Part shown: piece by piece, positions 44,514-53,369 of the stretch | Numbering within the stretch: the first letter of the stretch is position 1 | Layout of the letters: every line of letters starts with the position of its first letter | Source: an uncultured Lachnospiraceae bacterium | GTDB taxonomy: Bacteria; Bacillota; Clostridia; Lachnospirales; Lachnospiraceae | Length of the DNA stretch: 64,000 nucleotides | Reading direction: 5' to 3' | Assembly: GCA_946624935.1 (NCBI GenBank) | Contig: CAMOSN010000001.1 | Location: forward strand, 1 to 64,000 | Position numbers and translations under genes: made by a program | The notes under the pieces: model-generated | The model's input: the letters and a program-made list of their open reading frames with translations, nothing else | What the model was told of the DNA's origin: nothing | The model's database searches: none

Positions 44514-44570
44514 AAGTTTTACCGCTCTCTCCGATGTATTTTCCTCTCTCCCTGAGGAAAATGCAATTTT

Positions 44571-44599
44571 ATTATTTCATTTTTTGACCATAAAGTCAA
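44571..44599 (-). promoter_or_regulatory. Likely promoter of the radC-mre operon
   Basis: On the minus strand, TTGACT (44594-44599) and AATAAT (44571-44576) are 17 bp apart, each one mismatch from consensus. Confidence 0.55.
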
Positions 44600-44656
44600 C
44601 TGCAGACGGCGCATTCCCCTGCAATCTTTGCACCGGGAGATGCGCCGCCTGTTCAG

Positions 44657-46291
44657 TCAGCTGTTATTCTGTTTTTCTACCAGTCGTTCTCCGCAGTAGA
44701 TCTCACGAAGCTTCGGCTTGTCGATCTTGCCGGTCGCATTGCGGATCACCGGGGCGAAAATAAACTTTCTGGGACGCTTGTAACGGGGAAGGTCGACACA
44801 GAATGCACGCAGCTCATCCTCCGAAAGCTCCATTCCTTCTTTTACCTGCACAATGGCTGCGGCGATCTCGCCCAGTCTCTGATCCGGCAGACCGATCACG
44901 GCCGCATCATGGATCTTATTATTGGTCATCAGGAAGTTTTCGATCTGCACCGGATAAAGGTTCTCGCCTCCGGAGATGATCACATCCTTCTTGCGGTCAA
45001 CCAGGAAAATAAATCCATCCTCATCCATCCGGGCCATATCGCCCGTGTGCAGCCATCCCTCCTTCAGCACCTCAGCGGTGGCCTCCGGATTCTTGTAGTA
45101 TTCGACCATGACGCCGGGTCCTTTTACGCACAGCTCGCCGACTTCGCCGCGCTCCACCGGGACATTGTTTTCATCAACGATCTTGGTTTTCCATCCATGG
45201 CCAGGTACGCCGATGGCGCCGACCTTGTGAATGTTGTCCATGCCAAGGTGAACACAGCCCGGACCGGTGGATTCGGACAGACCATAGTTCGTGTCGTATT
45301 TATGATGTGGGAAGTATTCCATCCAGCGGCGGATCAGACTGGGCGGAACCGGCTGCGCACCGATGTGCATGAGCCTCCACTGGCTGAGATGATAATCCTC
45401 GAGCCGGATCTTTCCGGAATCCAGTGCTGCAAGAATATCCTGTGCCCACGGCACCAGCAGCCACACGATCGTACACTGCTCATTGGACACCGCGGAGAAA
45501 ATGGCCTCCGGCGAATTGCCCTTCAGGATCACAGCCCTGCTGCCGGTATACAGTGAACCGAACCAGTGCATTTTTGCACCGGTGTGGTACAGGGGCGGAA
45601 TACACAGGAAATTGTCCTTCTTTGTCGTTTCATGATGGATAGCCTCCATCTGGGCAGACTGCATCAGAGCAGTATGTTTATGCAGAATTGCCTTCGGGAA
45701 ACCGGTCGTACCCGAGGAAAAATAAATAGCGGCATCATCGATATCCTCGATCAGAATCCTGGGTGCGGTCGAGGAGCTGTTGGAGGACTGCCGGAAATAA
45801 TCCTCCGCATAGGACGGACACTGATCCCCGACGAAATACAGCAGCGTATTCTTCTTGATATGGCCGGCGATATCCTCAATTCTTCCGATAAATTCCGGAC
45901 CATAGAACAGCACGTCGGAATCGGACGCCTCCAGGCAGTAACGGATCTCTTCAGCGGTAAAACGGAAATTCAGAGGAACCGCCAGGCACCCTGCCTTCAG
46001 AATCCCGAAATAGATCGGCAGCCATTCCAGGCAGTTCATCAGCAGAATCGAGCACTTCTGTCCCTTGCGGATGCCTCTGGACATAAGCATGTTGGCCACA
46101 CGGTTGGCCTTCTCGTCAAACACGGACCAGGTGATTTCTCTGCGGTAGTAGGAACTGGAGGTCGGCTGGATGAGCTCGTACTCTTTCCATGTCACACGCT
46201 GTTCCTCCCGTATCTCGGGATTGATCTCCACCAGTGCCACTTCTTCTCCGTACAATTTGCTGTTTCGTTCCAGCAGGTCAGTAATCGGCAT
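44657..46291 (-). CDS. AMP-dependent acyl-CoA synthetase/ligase
   Basis: The 544-aa protein activates a carboxylic acid as acyl-AMP and then acyl-CoA. ANL-superfamily motifs are clear: A3 YFSSGTTGFPKAI (about residues 210-222), A5 YGLSESTGPG, A7 TGDMARMDEDG, A8 DRKKDVIISGGENLYP and A10 ATGKIDK. The closest groups are fatty- or medium-chain acyl-CoA synthetases; the substrate could also be an aryl acid given the divergent ior-paaK operon. The ATG follows GAGAGGA. A palindrome at its promoter suggests specific repression. Confidence 0.85.
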   Translation of the reverse strand: MPITDLLERNSKLYGEEVALVEINPEIREEQRVTWKEYELIQPTSSSYYRREITWSVFDEKANRVANMLMSRGIRKGQKCSILLMNCLEWLPIYFGILKAGCLAVPLNFRFTAEEIRYCLEASDSDVLFYGPEFIGRIEDIAGHIKKNTLLYFVGDQCPSYAEDYFRQSSNSSSTAPRILIEDIDDAAIYFSSGTTGFPKAILHKHTALMQSAQMEAIHHETTKKDNFLCIPPLYHTGAKMHWFGSLYTGSRAVILKGNSPEAIFSAVSNEQCTIVWLLVPWAQDILAALDSGKIRLEDYHLSQWRLMHIGAQPVPPSLIRRWMEYFPHHKYDTNYGLSESTGPGCVHLGMDNIHKVGAIGVPGHGWKTKIVDENNVPVERGEVGELCVKGPGVMVEYYKNPEATAEVLKEGWLHTGDMARMDEDGFIFLVDRKKDVIISGGENLYPVQIENFLMTNNKIHDAAVIGLPDQRLGEIAAAIVQVKEGMELSEDELRAFCVDLPRYKRPRKFIFAPVIRNATGKIDKPKLREIYCGERLVEKQNNS

Positions 46292-46325
46292 TTTATGTGT
46301 CCTCTCTGTTTCTAGATTGTATTGG

Positions 46326-46370
46326 TTTAACCCGTTAAAGCATATTAGCGTTTTTTAAAGAAAATGTCAA
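46326..46370 (-). promoter_or_regulatory. Promoter and palindromic operator of the acyl-CoA synthetase gene
   Basis: On the minus strand, TTGACA (46365-46370) is 17 bp from TAATAT (46342-46347). The perfect palindrome TTTAAC-CC-GTTAAA (46326-46339, plus-strand reading) lies immediately downstream, over the expected start. Confidence 0.55.
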
Positions 46371-46475
46371 GCCATTCCGGATAGATTCCAGGGAGATACT
46401 GCTTGCTTTTCGCCAGGTTTCAGGCTACTATAGAGACTGATGCAGTTTATGGAATGACAGACAGCTGCAAATAGA

Positions 46476-46505
46476 TTGCATATTGCGATCATTAATACGT
46501 ATAAT
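46476..46505 (+). promoter_or_regulatory. Likely promoter of the ior operon
   Basis: TTGCAT (46476-46481) and TATAAT (46500-46505) are 18 bp apart, leaving a leader of about 70 nt before iorA. Confidence 0.5.
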
Positions 46506-46583
46506 TATAGAGTGTTAATGAATTCGTACCGTGGATCATGATCACGGATCATCAGTATGCATAGATGGACAAGGAGGTTAAGA

Positions 46584-48347
46584 ATGAGCAAGGAACAGAC
46601 GAATGTCTGTACCCGGGAGCTGATGCTTGGCAACAAGGCTGTTGCAAGGGGCTTATATGAAGCAGGTGTCTGCTTTATATCCAGCTATCCCGGTACACCC
46701 AGTACGGAAATCACAGAGGAAGCCGCAAAATACGACGAAATCTACTGTGAATGGGCACCCAACGAGAAGGTAGCCATGGAATCCGCTTTCGGCGCATGTC
46801 TTGCCGGTAAGCGTGCATTCTGTGCTCAGAAGCATGTCGGACTGAATGTTGCGGCGGATCCGCTTTATACAATGTCCTACACCGGTGTGAATGCCGGCTT
46901 TGTCATTGGTGTGGCGGATGATGCGGGAATGCACTCTTCCCAGAATGAACAGGACAGCCGGCACCATGCGATCGCAGCGAAGGTTCCGATGCTTGAGCCC
47001 TCCGATGCGGCGGAAGCCCTTTCTTTTACGAAGCTGGCCTACGAGATCTCCGAAAAATTCGATACACCGGTCCTGATCAAAATGTGTACCCGTGTTGCAC
47101 ATTCTCAGTCGGTCATCACACGCGGCGAACGTACGGTTCCGACCCGCTCATATGAAAAAAATATTGCGAAATACGTGATGATGCCGGGGAATGCGAAGCG
47201 CCGTCATCCGGTTGTCGAGCAGCGTACACTGGATCTGATCGCATATGCGGAGGATTGTCCGCTCAACCGTGTGGAAATGGGCGGCACACAGCTCGGAATC
47301 ATCACTGCTTCCACCTCCTATCAGTATGTGAAGGAGGTATTCGGCGACAGTGTCAGCGTTTTGAAGCTTGGCATGACCAATCCGCTTCCCGAGAAGCTGA
47401 TCCGTGATTTTGCGGCAAAGGTGGACCGCCTGGTTGTCGTTGAGGAACTGGATCCTATTATTGAGAATCATGTGAAGGCACTGGGCATTCCGGTGTCCGG
47501 GAAGGATCTGCTTCCCATGATCGATGAGTTTTCCCAGAGCCTGATCGCGAAGGCTCTCGGAAAAGAGGTTCCGGAGGGCCGGTCGCTGGATGTCAACATT
47601 CCGCCCCGTCCGCCCGCAATGTGCTCCGGATGTCCGCACAGAGGCATGTTCTACACACTCAAAAAGAACAAATGTACCGTACTCGGCGACATCGGCTGCT
47701 ACACGCTCGGCGCAGTGGCTCCCCTCGGCGCCATTGAGATGACGCTCTGCATGGGTGCCTCCATCGGTGCCGTTCATGGTTTCAACAAGATTCTCGGTAA
47801 GGAAAGCGAAGGCCGCACCGTTGCCGTGATCGGTGATTCCACTTTCATGCATTCCGGAATGACCGGTCTTGCAAATGTTGCCTACAACCAGTCCAACTCC
47901 ACGATCATTATCCTGGATAACTCGATCACCGGCATGACCGGCCATCAGCAGAATCCGACCACCGGATACAACATCAAAGGCGATCCGGCCGGTAAGATCG
48001 ATCTGGAGGCGCTGTGCCGCGCCATGGGCTTTGATCATGTACGCGTGGTGGATCCTTATGATCTTGCGCAGTGCGACCAGGTGCTGAAGGAAGAGCTGGC
48101 CTATGAAGGCCCCTCCGTGATCATCTCCAGAAGGCCCTGTGTCCTTCTCAAATATGTGAAGCACAATCCACCCCTGTCGGTGGATCCGGACAAGTGTGTG
48201 GGCTGCAAATCCTGCATGCGTATCGGCTGCCCGTCCATCTCCATCAAAGAAGGCAAGGCATGCATTGACCAGACGCTGTGCGTAGGCTGCGAGGTGTGCA
48301 GCCAGCTGTGCAAATTCGGCGCTCTGCAGGCGAAAAAGGAGGGCTGA
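46584..48347 (+). CDS. iorA: Indolepyruvate:ferredoxin oxidoreductase, alpha subunit
   Basis: The enzyme oxidatively decarboxylates arylpyruvates from aromatic amino acids to aryl-acetyl-CoA with reduction of ferredoxin. Seen in order are the N-terminal pyrimidine-binding domain (FISSYPGTPSTEITEEAAKY), MCSGCPHRGMFY with cluster-ligating Cys, the TPP-binding GDIGCYTLGA and VIGDSTFMHSGMTG, and two C-terminal [4Fe-4S] motifs (CVGCKSCMRIGC and CVGCEVCSQLC). ATG 46584 follows AAGGAGG, giving 587 aa; the track start at 46557 is in the leader. iorB starts 2 bp after its stop. Confidence 0.95.
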   Translation: MSKEQTNVCTRELMLGNKAVARGLYEAGVCFISSYPGTPSTEITEEAAKYDEIYCEWAPNEKVAMESAFGACLAGKRAFCAQKHVGLNVAADPLYTMSYTGVNAGFVIGVADDAGMHSSQNEQDSRHHAIAAKVPMLEPSDAAEALSFTKLAYEISEKFDTPVLIKMCTRVAHSQSVITRGERTVPTRSYEKNIAKYVMMPGNAKRRHPVVEQRTLDLIAYAEDCPLNRVEMGGTQLGIITASTSYQYVKEVFGDSVSVLKLGMTNPLPEKLIRDFAAKVDRLVVVEELDPIIENHVKALGIPVSGKDLLPMIDEFSQSLIAKALGKEVPEGRSLDVNIPPRPPAMCSGCPHRGMFYTLKKNKCTVLGDIGCYTLGAVAPLGAIEMTLCMGASIGAVHGFNKILGKESEGRTVAVIGDSTFMHSGMTGLANVAYNQSNSTIIILDNSITGMTGHQQNPTTGYNIKGDPAGKIDLEALCRAMGFDHVRVVDPYDLAQCDQVLKEELAYEGPSVIISRRPCVLLKYVKHNPPLSVDPDKCVGCKSCMRIGCPSISIKEGKACIDQTLCVGCEVCSQLCKFGALQAKKEG

Positions 48348-48349
48348 GG

Positions 48350-48922
48350 ATGGAAACAAAGAATATTATGATCGTCGGTGTCGGCGGCCAGGGCTCTCTT
48401 CTGGCCAGTAAGCTTCTGGGACATCTGCTCCTGACCCGGGGTTACGATGTAAAAGTCTCTGAAGTTCACGGCATGTCTCAGAGAGGCGGCAGTGTCGTCA
48501 CCTATGTCCGTTACGGCGATAAAGTGTACTCTCCCGTCATCGACCGGGGCGAGGCGGACTATATCGTGTCCTTCGAGGCGCTGGAGGCCGCAAGATGGCT
48601 TCCGTACCTGAAGCAGGACGGCGTGATCGTGACCAATACCCAGCAGATCGATCCCATGCCGGTGATCACCGGTGCCGCCGAGTATCCCGAGGATATCATC
48701 GGGAAGCTGAAGGCATCCGGCGCGAAGGTGGATGCCCTCGACTGTCTGAAGATCGCCAATGAGGCCGGTTCTTCCAAAGCCGTGAACATTGTTCTGCTCG
48801 GAAGACTTTCCCATTATTTTGACCTGCCCGAGGAAGCGTGGCTCGAAGCGATGGAAGCGATCGTTCCCGCCAAATTCCTTGAAATGAATAAAAAGGCCTT
48901 CCGTATGGGCAAGGAGGCATAG
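48350..48922 (+). CDS. iorB: Indolepyruvate:ferredoxin oxidoreductase, beta subunit
   Basis: This is the 190-aa gamma-type subunit that completes IorAB. It opens with IMIVGVGGQGSLLASKLLG and carries the EVHGMSQRGGSVVTYVRYG signature. The ATG at 48350 follows AAAGGAGG; the track start at 48278 is inside iorA. It forms a tight operon with iorA and probably paaK. Confidence 0.93.
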   Translation: METKNIMIVGVGGQGSLLASKLLGHLLLTRGYDVKVSEVHGMSQRGGSVVTYVRYGDKVYSPVIDRGEADYIVSFEALEAARWLPYLKQDGVIVTNTQQIDPMPVITGAAEYPEDIIGKLKASGAKVDALDCLKIANEAGSSKAVNIVLLGRLSHYFDLPEEAWLEAMEAIVPAKFLEMNKKAFRMGKEA

Positions 48923-48972
48923 TTACCCGTTGTTTCTCTCTCGAGTGGTTTTTTAGAAGAGGTGAAAATTTT

Positions 48973-50274
48973 ATGGAGAGGTACTATCAGGAAGAGATCG
49001 AATGCGCATCGCGCGAGACGATCAAAGCGATTCAGGACGAAAAGCTCGTAAAGCAGGTCAGACATGTGTGGGAGAATGTTCCCTACTACCGCAAAAAAAT
49101 GGAAGAAAAGGGCGTCACTCCCGATGACATCCATTCCTCCGATGATCTTTATAAACTGCCGTTTCTTTCCAAGGCGGATCTGCGCGAAGCATATCCCTAC
49201 GGTCTGGTCGGCGTACCCCTGAAGGACTGTGTACGTATTCAGTCCACATCCGGAACGACCGGAAAACGCGTCGTCGCGTTCTACACTCAGCACGACATCG
49301 ATCTGTGGGAAGATTGCTGCGCAAGAGCCATCACGGCTGCGGGCGGCACCAATGAAGATGTATGCCAGGTTTCCTACGGCTACGGTCTGTTCACCGGAGG
49401 TCCGGGTCTGAACGGCGGCTCCCACAAGGTCGGCTGCCTGACCATCCCCACCAGTTCGGGCAACACAGACCGTCAGATTATGTTCATCCGTGACCTGAAT
49501 GCGACCATTCTGTGCTGCACGCCCAGCTATGCGGCTTACCTCGGCGAGCGTATGAAGGAGATGGGCTTAGGGCCGGATGATATTCCCCTCAAGGCCGGCA
49601 TCTTCGGCGCAGAGGCCTGGAGCGAGGAAATGCGCCAGGATATCCAGAAGACCCTGGGCATCAAGGCATATGACATTTACGGTCTGACCGAACTGTCCGG
49701 CCCCGGCGTCTCCTTTGAGTGCTCCGCGCAGTCCGGAATGCACATCAATGAGGATCACTTTATCGCTGAGATCATTGATCCCGACACTGGCGAAGTCCTT
49801 CCGGAGGGAAGCGAAGGCGAGCTCGTGTTCACTTCGGTCGATAAAGAAGCCTTCCCGCTTCTGCGCTACCGCACCCGTGATATCTGCTCCCTCACAAGAG
49901 AAAAATGTTCTTGCGGACGTACCCACGTGCGTATGATGAAGCCGAAAGGACGTACCGATGACATGCTGATCATCCGCGGCGTGAACGTATTCCCGAGCCA
50001 GATCGAGACCGTTCTCATCAACCACGGATATGCTGCGAACTACCAGATCATCGTCGGACGTGTCAACAATACCGATACGCTGGATGTCCAGGTCGAGATG
50101 ACGCCCGAAATGTTCACCGACAACATGGGTGAGATCGCCGAGCGCCAGAAGCAGCTCGTGGATGGCCTCAAGTCCATGCTGGGCATCAAGGCGAAGGTAT
50201 CCCTTGTTGCACCCAAGACCATCGCCCGCAGCGAAGGCAAGGCGGTTCGAGTCATTGACAACCGGAAAATCTGA
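48973..50274 (+). CDS. paaK: Phenylacetate-CoA ligase
   Basis: It activates phenylacetate or related aryl-acetates with ATP and CoA; run in reverse with IorAB it could conserve energy as ATP from aryl-acetyl-CoA. The 433-aa length and motifs fit: the P-loop STSGTTGKRVV (about residues 92-102), GAEAWSEEMR, DIYGLTELSGPGV and RTDDMLIIRGVNVFPSQIE. The ATG has AGAGGTG upstream. Neighbours iorAB and an ACT-domain gene are the usual set in anaerobes. The precise aryl acid is unknown. Confidence 0.92.
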   Translation: MERYYQEEIECASRETIKAIQDEKLVKQVRHVWENVPYYRKKMEEKGVTPDDIHSSDDLYKLPFLSKADLREAYPYGLVGVPLKDCVRIQSTSGTTGKRVVAFYTQHDIDLWEDCCARAITAAGGTNEDVCQVSYGYGLFTGGPGLNGGSHKVGCLTIPTSSGNTDRQIMFIRDLNATILCCTPSYAAYLGERMKEMGLGPDDIPLKAGIFGAEAWSEEMRQDIQKTLGIKAYDIYGLTELSGPGVSFECSAQSGMHINEDHFIAEIIDPDTGEVLPEGSEGELVFTSVDKEAFPLLRYRTRDICSLTREKCSCGRTHVRMMKPKGRTDDMLIIRGVNVFPSQIETVLINHGYAANYQIIVGRVNNTDTLDVQVEMTPEMFTDNMGEIAERQKQLVDGLKSMLGIKAKVSLVAPKTIARSEGKAVRVIDNRKI

Positions 50275-50296
50275 AATATTTGAAGGAGGGTTCGAA

Positions 50297-50731
50297 ATGA
50301 GTATTAAACAGATCTCCGTATTTCTGGAAAACAGACCGGGAAAACTGAAAAATATGACCGGCGTGCTCGCTCAGGCAGGGATCGACATGCGTGCGCTTTC
50401 CCTGGCGGAAACCAAGGATTTCGGCATTGCCCGGATCATCGTCGATGATGTATTCGAGGCAGTGAATGTTCTGAAGGAGGCTGATTTCGTGGCAAGCCTC
50501 ACATCCGTCCTGGCGGTGGCAGTTCCTGATGAACCGGGCGGACTGGACAAGCTGCTCGCTTACTTCAACGAGGCAGAGGTCAACATCGAATATATGTACG
50601 CATTCCTTGGCGGGAATGATGCAAAGCACGCCTACATGATCTTCCGTGTGGCCGACACCAAGGCGGCGGAAGCCAAGCTGTCCGGAAAGGGTCTGCGCAT
50701 CCTTACGCAGGAGGATATCGCACAGATCTGA
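50297..50731 (+). CDS. Tandem ACT-domain protein
   Basis: The 144-aa protein is made of two ACT domains (residues about 3-68, beginning ISVFLENRPGKLKNMTGVL, and 72-140, with VPDEPGGLDKLLAYFNEAEVNIEY), which bind amino acids as regulatory ligands. No enzyme domain is attached. ATG 50297 follows GAAGGAGGG; the track start at 50129 lies inside paaK. Its constant place after paaK suggests sensing of aromatic amino acids for this pathway, which is inference. A strong terminator ends the operon. Confidence 0.88.
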   Translation: MSIKQISVFLENRPGKLKNMTGVLAQAGIDMRALSLAETKDFGIARIIVDDVFEAVNVLKEADFVASLTSVLAVAVPDEPGGLDKLLAYFNEAEVNIEYMYAFLGGNDAKHAYMIFRVADTKAAEAKLSGKGLRILTQEDIAQI

Positions 50732-50770
50732 ATATCAGCACAGTTTTGAACATTTTTACTTATCTGAACA

Positions 50771-51652
50771 TCAAGCCGAAAAAGCCATCCGATTTCCTCG
50801 GATGGTTTTTTTCGTGCATTCTTTTAAAGCGTCTACCAGGGCGTCAACGATCTCCTGCGGAGTGTCACGCGGGATCATGATCGGCCAGGTCTCGTTCAGG
50901 TTCGGGATATTCTCGGTGCCTTCCACTTCCGTTGTAACAGAGGGAGTGGTCACGCCCGTTCCGGTGAACTCAAACGGATCCGCGCAGGTCACAAAGATCG
51001 GGGTAAGCATATCGCCGTTCAGGTAATCGATAACGGAGGACAGAGATCCTGCACCCACCATTACAACATCACCTGCGATGCAGCCTACCGCCGCATCCGC
51101 ACAGGAACCGAACACGCTGTAGGAGGGAGCCGCTGCGCCCTTGGCAGCGCAGATCGCTTCAAACTGGGTGTGCGGGCCATTGCCGTAAGCACCGATACCA
51201 AAGCTGTTGCCCTCTGCAAGATAATTGAACAGCTCCTCCATGGTCATCACGCCCGAATCCTTGTTGGCGAATACGACTGCGGGGCCGGAATAGGGATGGA
51301 AGGAGATCCAGTCCTGCCAGCTCGACTCAGAGTAGTTGTAGATCGGGAAGGAAGAAAATCCACCGGTACCGGTCGCGAACATGCTGTACCCGTCATGAGC
51401 CTGCTCCAGCACATAATCGCACGCCACTGCAGAGTTGGCGCCTTCCATGTTCACGCAGTTAATACTCTCTCCCAGATAATTAGCCATCTCCGCAACGACC
51501 GGACGAACCGCCGTGTCCGTTCCGCCGCCTGCGCCATAACCGATGTAAACGGTAGGCGTTCCGTTTTCAAAGATCGCAGCCATCGATGCGGTGCTGCCGG
51601 CAACTGCCAGTGCCAGGCCCATTGTAAGTGCTGTAAGTCGTTTTCCCTTCAT
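50771..51652 (-). pseudogene. Truncated tctC paralogue (solute-binding protein, 3' end lost)
   Basis: The first 275 residues are nearly identical in protein and close in DNA to the intact TctC-like protein at 62039: signal peptide MKGKRLTALTMGLALAVAGS, GYGAGGGTDTAVRPVVAEMANYLGE and IPRDTPQEIVDALV. Homology then stops near 50829, and the frame runs into unrelated sequence (KECTKKTIRGN) that reads backwards through the terminator of the ior operon. About 75 C-terminal residues, which close the second lobe, are missing, so binding is probably lost. The ATG and AAGGAGG are intact and a promoter is possible upstream. No tctA or tctB lies next to it. Confidence 0.8.
50779..50812 (+). terminator. 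Terminator of the ior-paaK operon
   Basis: GCCATCCGA pairs with TCGGATGGT around 5 nt and runs into seven T. The truncated tctC paralogue on the other strand reads through it. Confidence 0.9.
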
Positions 51653-51876
51653 TTTACCCTCCTTGGTGTTGTGCCTGCTCGTCTTTCAGACGGCTTGCTG
51701 CATGAGAATCAAGAGAATCTTCATGCAAAACATTGTGAAAAATAATAGTAAAGCCAATTTATTATAGCCTTTTTGCACAATTACAGTCAGCATTATGAGG
51801 GTTTGCTTTGTGTAAAAATACTGTTAAATCCATGTAAAGAAACAAGGGACAGAACATGATTTGGCAAAAGAAACAG

Positions 51877-51907
51877 AATGGGACAGAGAACCGTCCCCTG
51901 TCCCATT
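51877..51907. repeat. REP-like palindrome, copy 2
   Basis: AATGGGACAG and CTGTCCCATT are perfect 10-bp arms around an 11-nt loop (AGAACCGTCCC). It sits 13 bp beyond the pyk stop and may also work as its transcription end. The right half and loop match the copy at 27787. Confidence 0.85.
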
Positions 51908-51919
51908 TTATGATATGCT

Positions 51920-53335
51920 TCAGATTTCTTCGATTTTGATGAGATTTGTGTTTCCGCTTCTTCCGTTGGTCACACCGCCGGTAATGACGAGCTTATCGCC
52001 TTTTTTCAGGTCGAAGGTTTCCTGCGCGATCTTACGGGCTCCGTAAAACAGGACCTCCGTGGACGGATACATTTCGCACATTTTCGGCGTTACCGCCCAG
52101 GAGAGCGACAGGGTCCGCCATGTCTTCTCGTTCGTTGTCAGACCGATGATGTCGACCGGGCAGCGGAATCTGGAGACCATGCGGGCCATCCCGCCGGAAA
52201 GGGTGCAGGCGACGATCGCGCTCGCATCGATATCAATGGCCATCTGGCAGGTGGAATGGGAGATCGCGTCCATATTGCTGCGGATCACAAAGGCATTGTC
52301 ATGAAAACGTGCTTTGTAGTCAATGCTGTTTTCGGAAGCCTCCGCGATCTTGGCCATTGCCTGTACCGCCTGCTCCGGAAAACTTCCGGCAGCAGTCTCA
52401 CCGGAAAGCATTACAGCGCTTGTCCCGTCGTAAACCGCATTTGCCACGTCGGAAGCCTCCGCACGGGTCGGTCTCGGATTGTGGATCATGGATTCGAGCA
52501 TTTCGGTAGCTGTGATCACGCGTTTCCCGAGAAGGCGGCACTTTGTGATCAGAGATTTCTGTATCGAAGGCAGAAGCTCGTAGGGAACTTCCACGCCCAT
52601 GTCTCCTCTGGCTACCATGATCCCGTCGCACTCTGCGCAGATCTCTTCGATATTTTCATATCCGGACCAGTTTTCGATTTTTGCGATCAGTTCCACCGAG
52701 TCGTCCTTACCGACCGACCGCAGCAGCTCATGCACATCGATCAGATCCTGTGCGACCGACACAAAGGAGCAGGCAATAAAATCCACATCATTTTCCACGC
52801 CGAACAGGATATCTGCCTTGTCCTGCTCGGAAAGATATGTCTGTTTGATGTGCTTGCCCGGGAAGCTCATGCTCTTGCGGTTGGAAATCACGCCGCCGGC
52901 GACTACCTCTGTCTCGATCTCCGTATCAGTGGTGGAAAGAACTTTGAAATTCAGGAGCGCATTGTTTACCAGAATCGTATCGCCAGCGTTCAGCTCTTTT
53001 GCCAGGTTGGCGTAGCTGACGGATACCATATGCTCATTCCCGACCACCGACCTCGTGGTAAAGGTAAACTTCTGCCCTTCTTCTACCGTCACGGAACCAT
53101 TTGCAAAGGTACCGATCCGGTACTCCGGCCCCTTCGTATCCAGCATGATCGCAATCGGAAGATCCAGTTCTTCCCGGACCTTCCGGATCCGCTCGATCCG
53201 GACCAGATGCTCTTCATGCGTCCCGTGTGAAAAATTCAATCTGGCCACATTCATCCCCGCCAGGCACAATTTCCGGAGCATTTCCTCCGATTCACTGGCA
53301 GGCCCTATGGTACATACGATTTTTGTTTTTCTCAT
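51920..53335 (-). CDS. pyk: Pyruvate kinase (divergent)
   Basis: It transfers phosphate from phosphoenolpyruvate to ADP, the last step of glycolysis. Barrel landmarks are KIVCTIGPAS, NFSHGTHEEH, the catalytic Lys and metal sites in IAKIENWSG and MVARGDMGVEVP, and AVMLSGETAAGSFP. Some signatures differ from the common form: LDTKGPEYRIG for GPEIR, VNNALL for VDDGLI in the B domain, and ITATEMLESM for ITATQML. At 471 aa it lacks the extra C-terminal PEP-utiliser domain found in some Bacilli. ATG 53335 follows AGGAG. A 45-aa membrane protein gene lies just upstream. Confidence 0.9.
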   Translation of the reverse strand: MRKTKIVCTIGPASESEEMLRKLCLAGMNVARLNFSHGTHEEHLVRIERIRKVREELDLPIAIMLDTKGPEYRIGTFANGSVTVEEGQKFTFTTRSVVGNEHMVSVSYANLAKELNAGDTILVNNALLNFKVLSTTDTEIETEVVAGGVISNRKSMSFPGKHIKQTYLSEQDKADILFGVENDVDFIACSFVSVAQDLIDVHELLRSVGKDDSVELIAKIENWSGYENIEEICAECDGIMVARGDMGVEVPYELLPSIQKSLITKCRLLGKRVITATEMLESMIHNPRPTRAEASDVANAVYDGTSAVMLSGETAAGSFPEQAVQAMAKIAEASENSIDYKARFHDNAFVIRSNMDAISHSTCQMAIDIDASAIVACTLSGGMARMVSRFRCPVDIIGLTTNEKTWRTLSLSWAVTPKMCEMYPSTEVLFYGARKIAQETFDLKKGDKLVITGGVTNGRSGNTNLIKIEEI

Positions 53336-53369
53336 ATGCGCTGTTCTCCTAAATGCACACAAATCTTGA

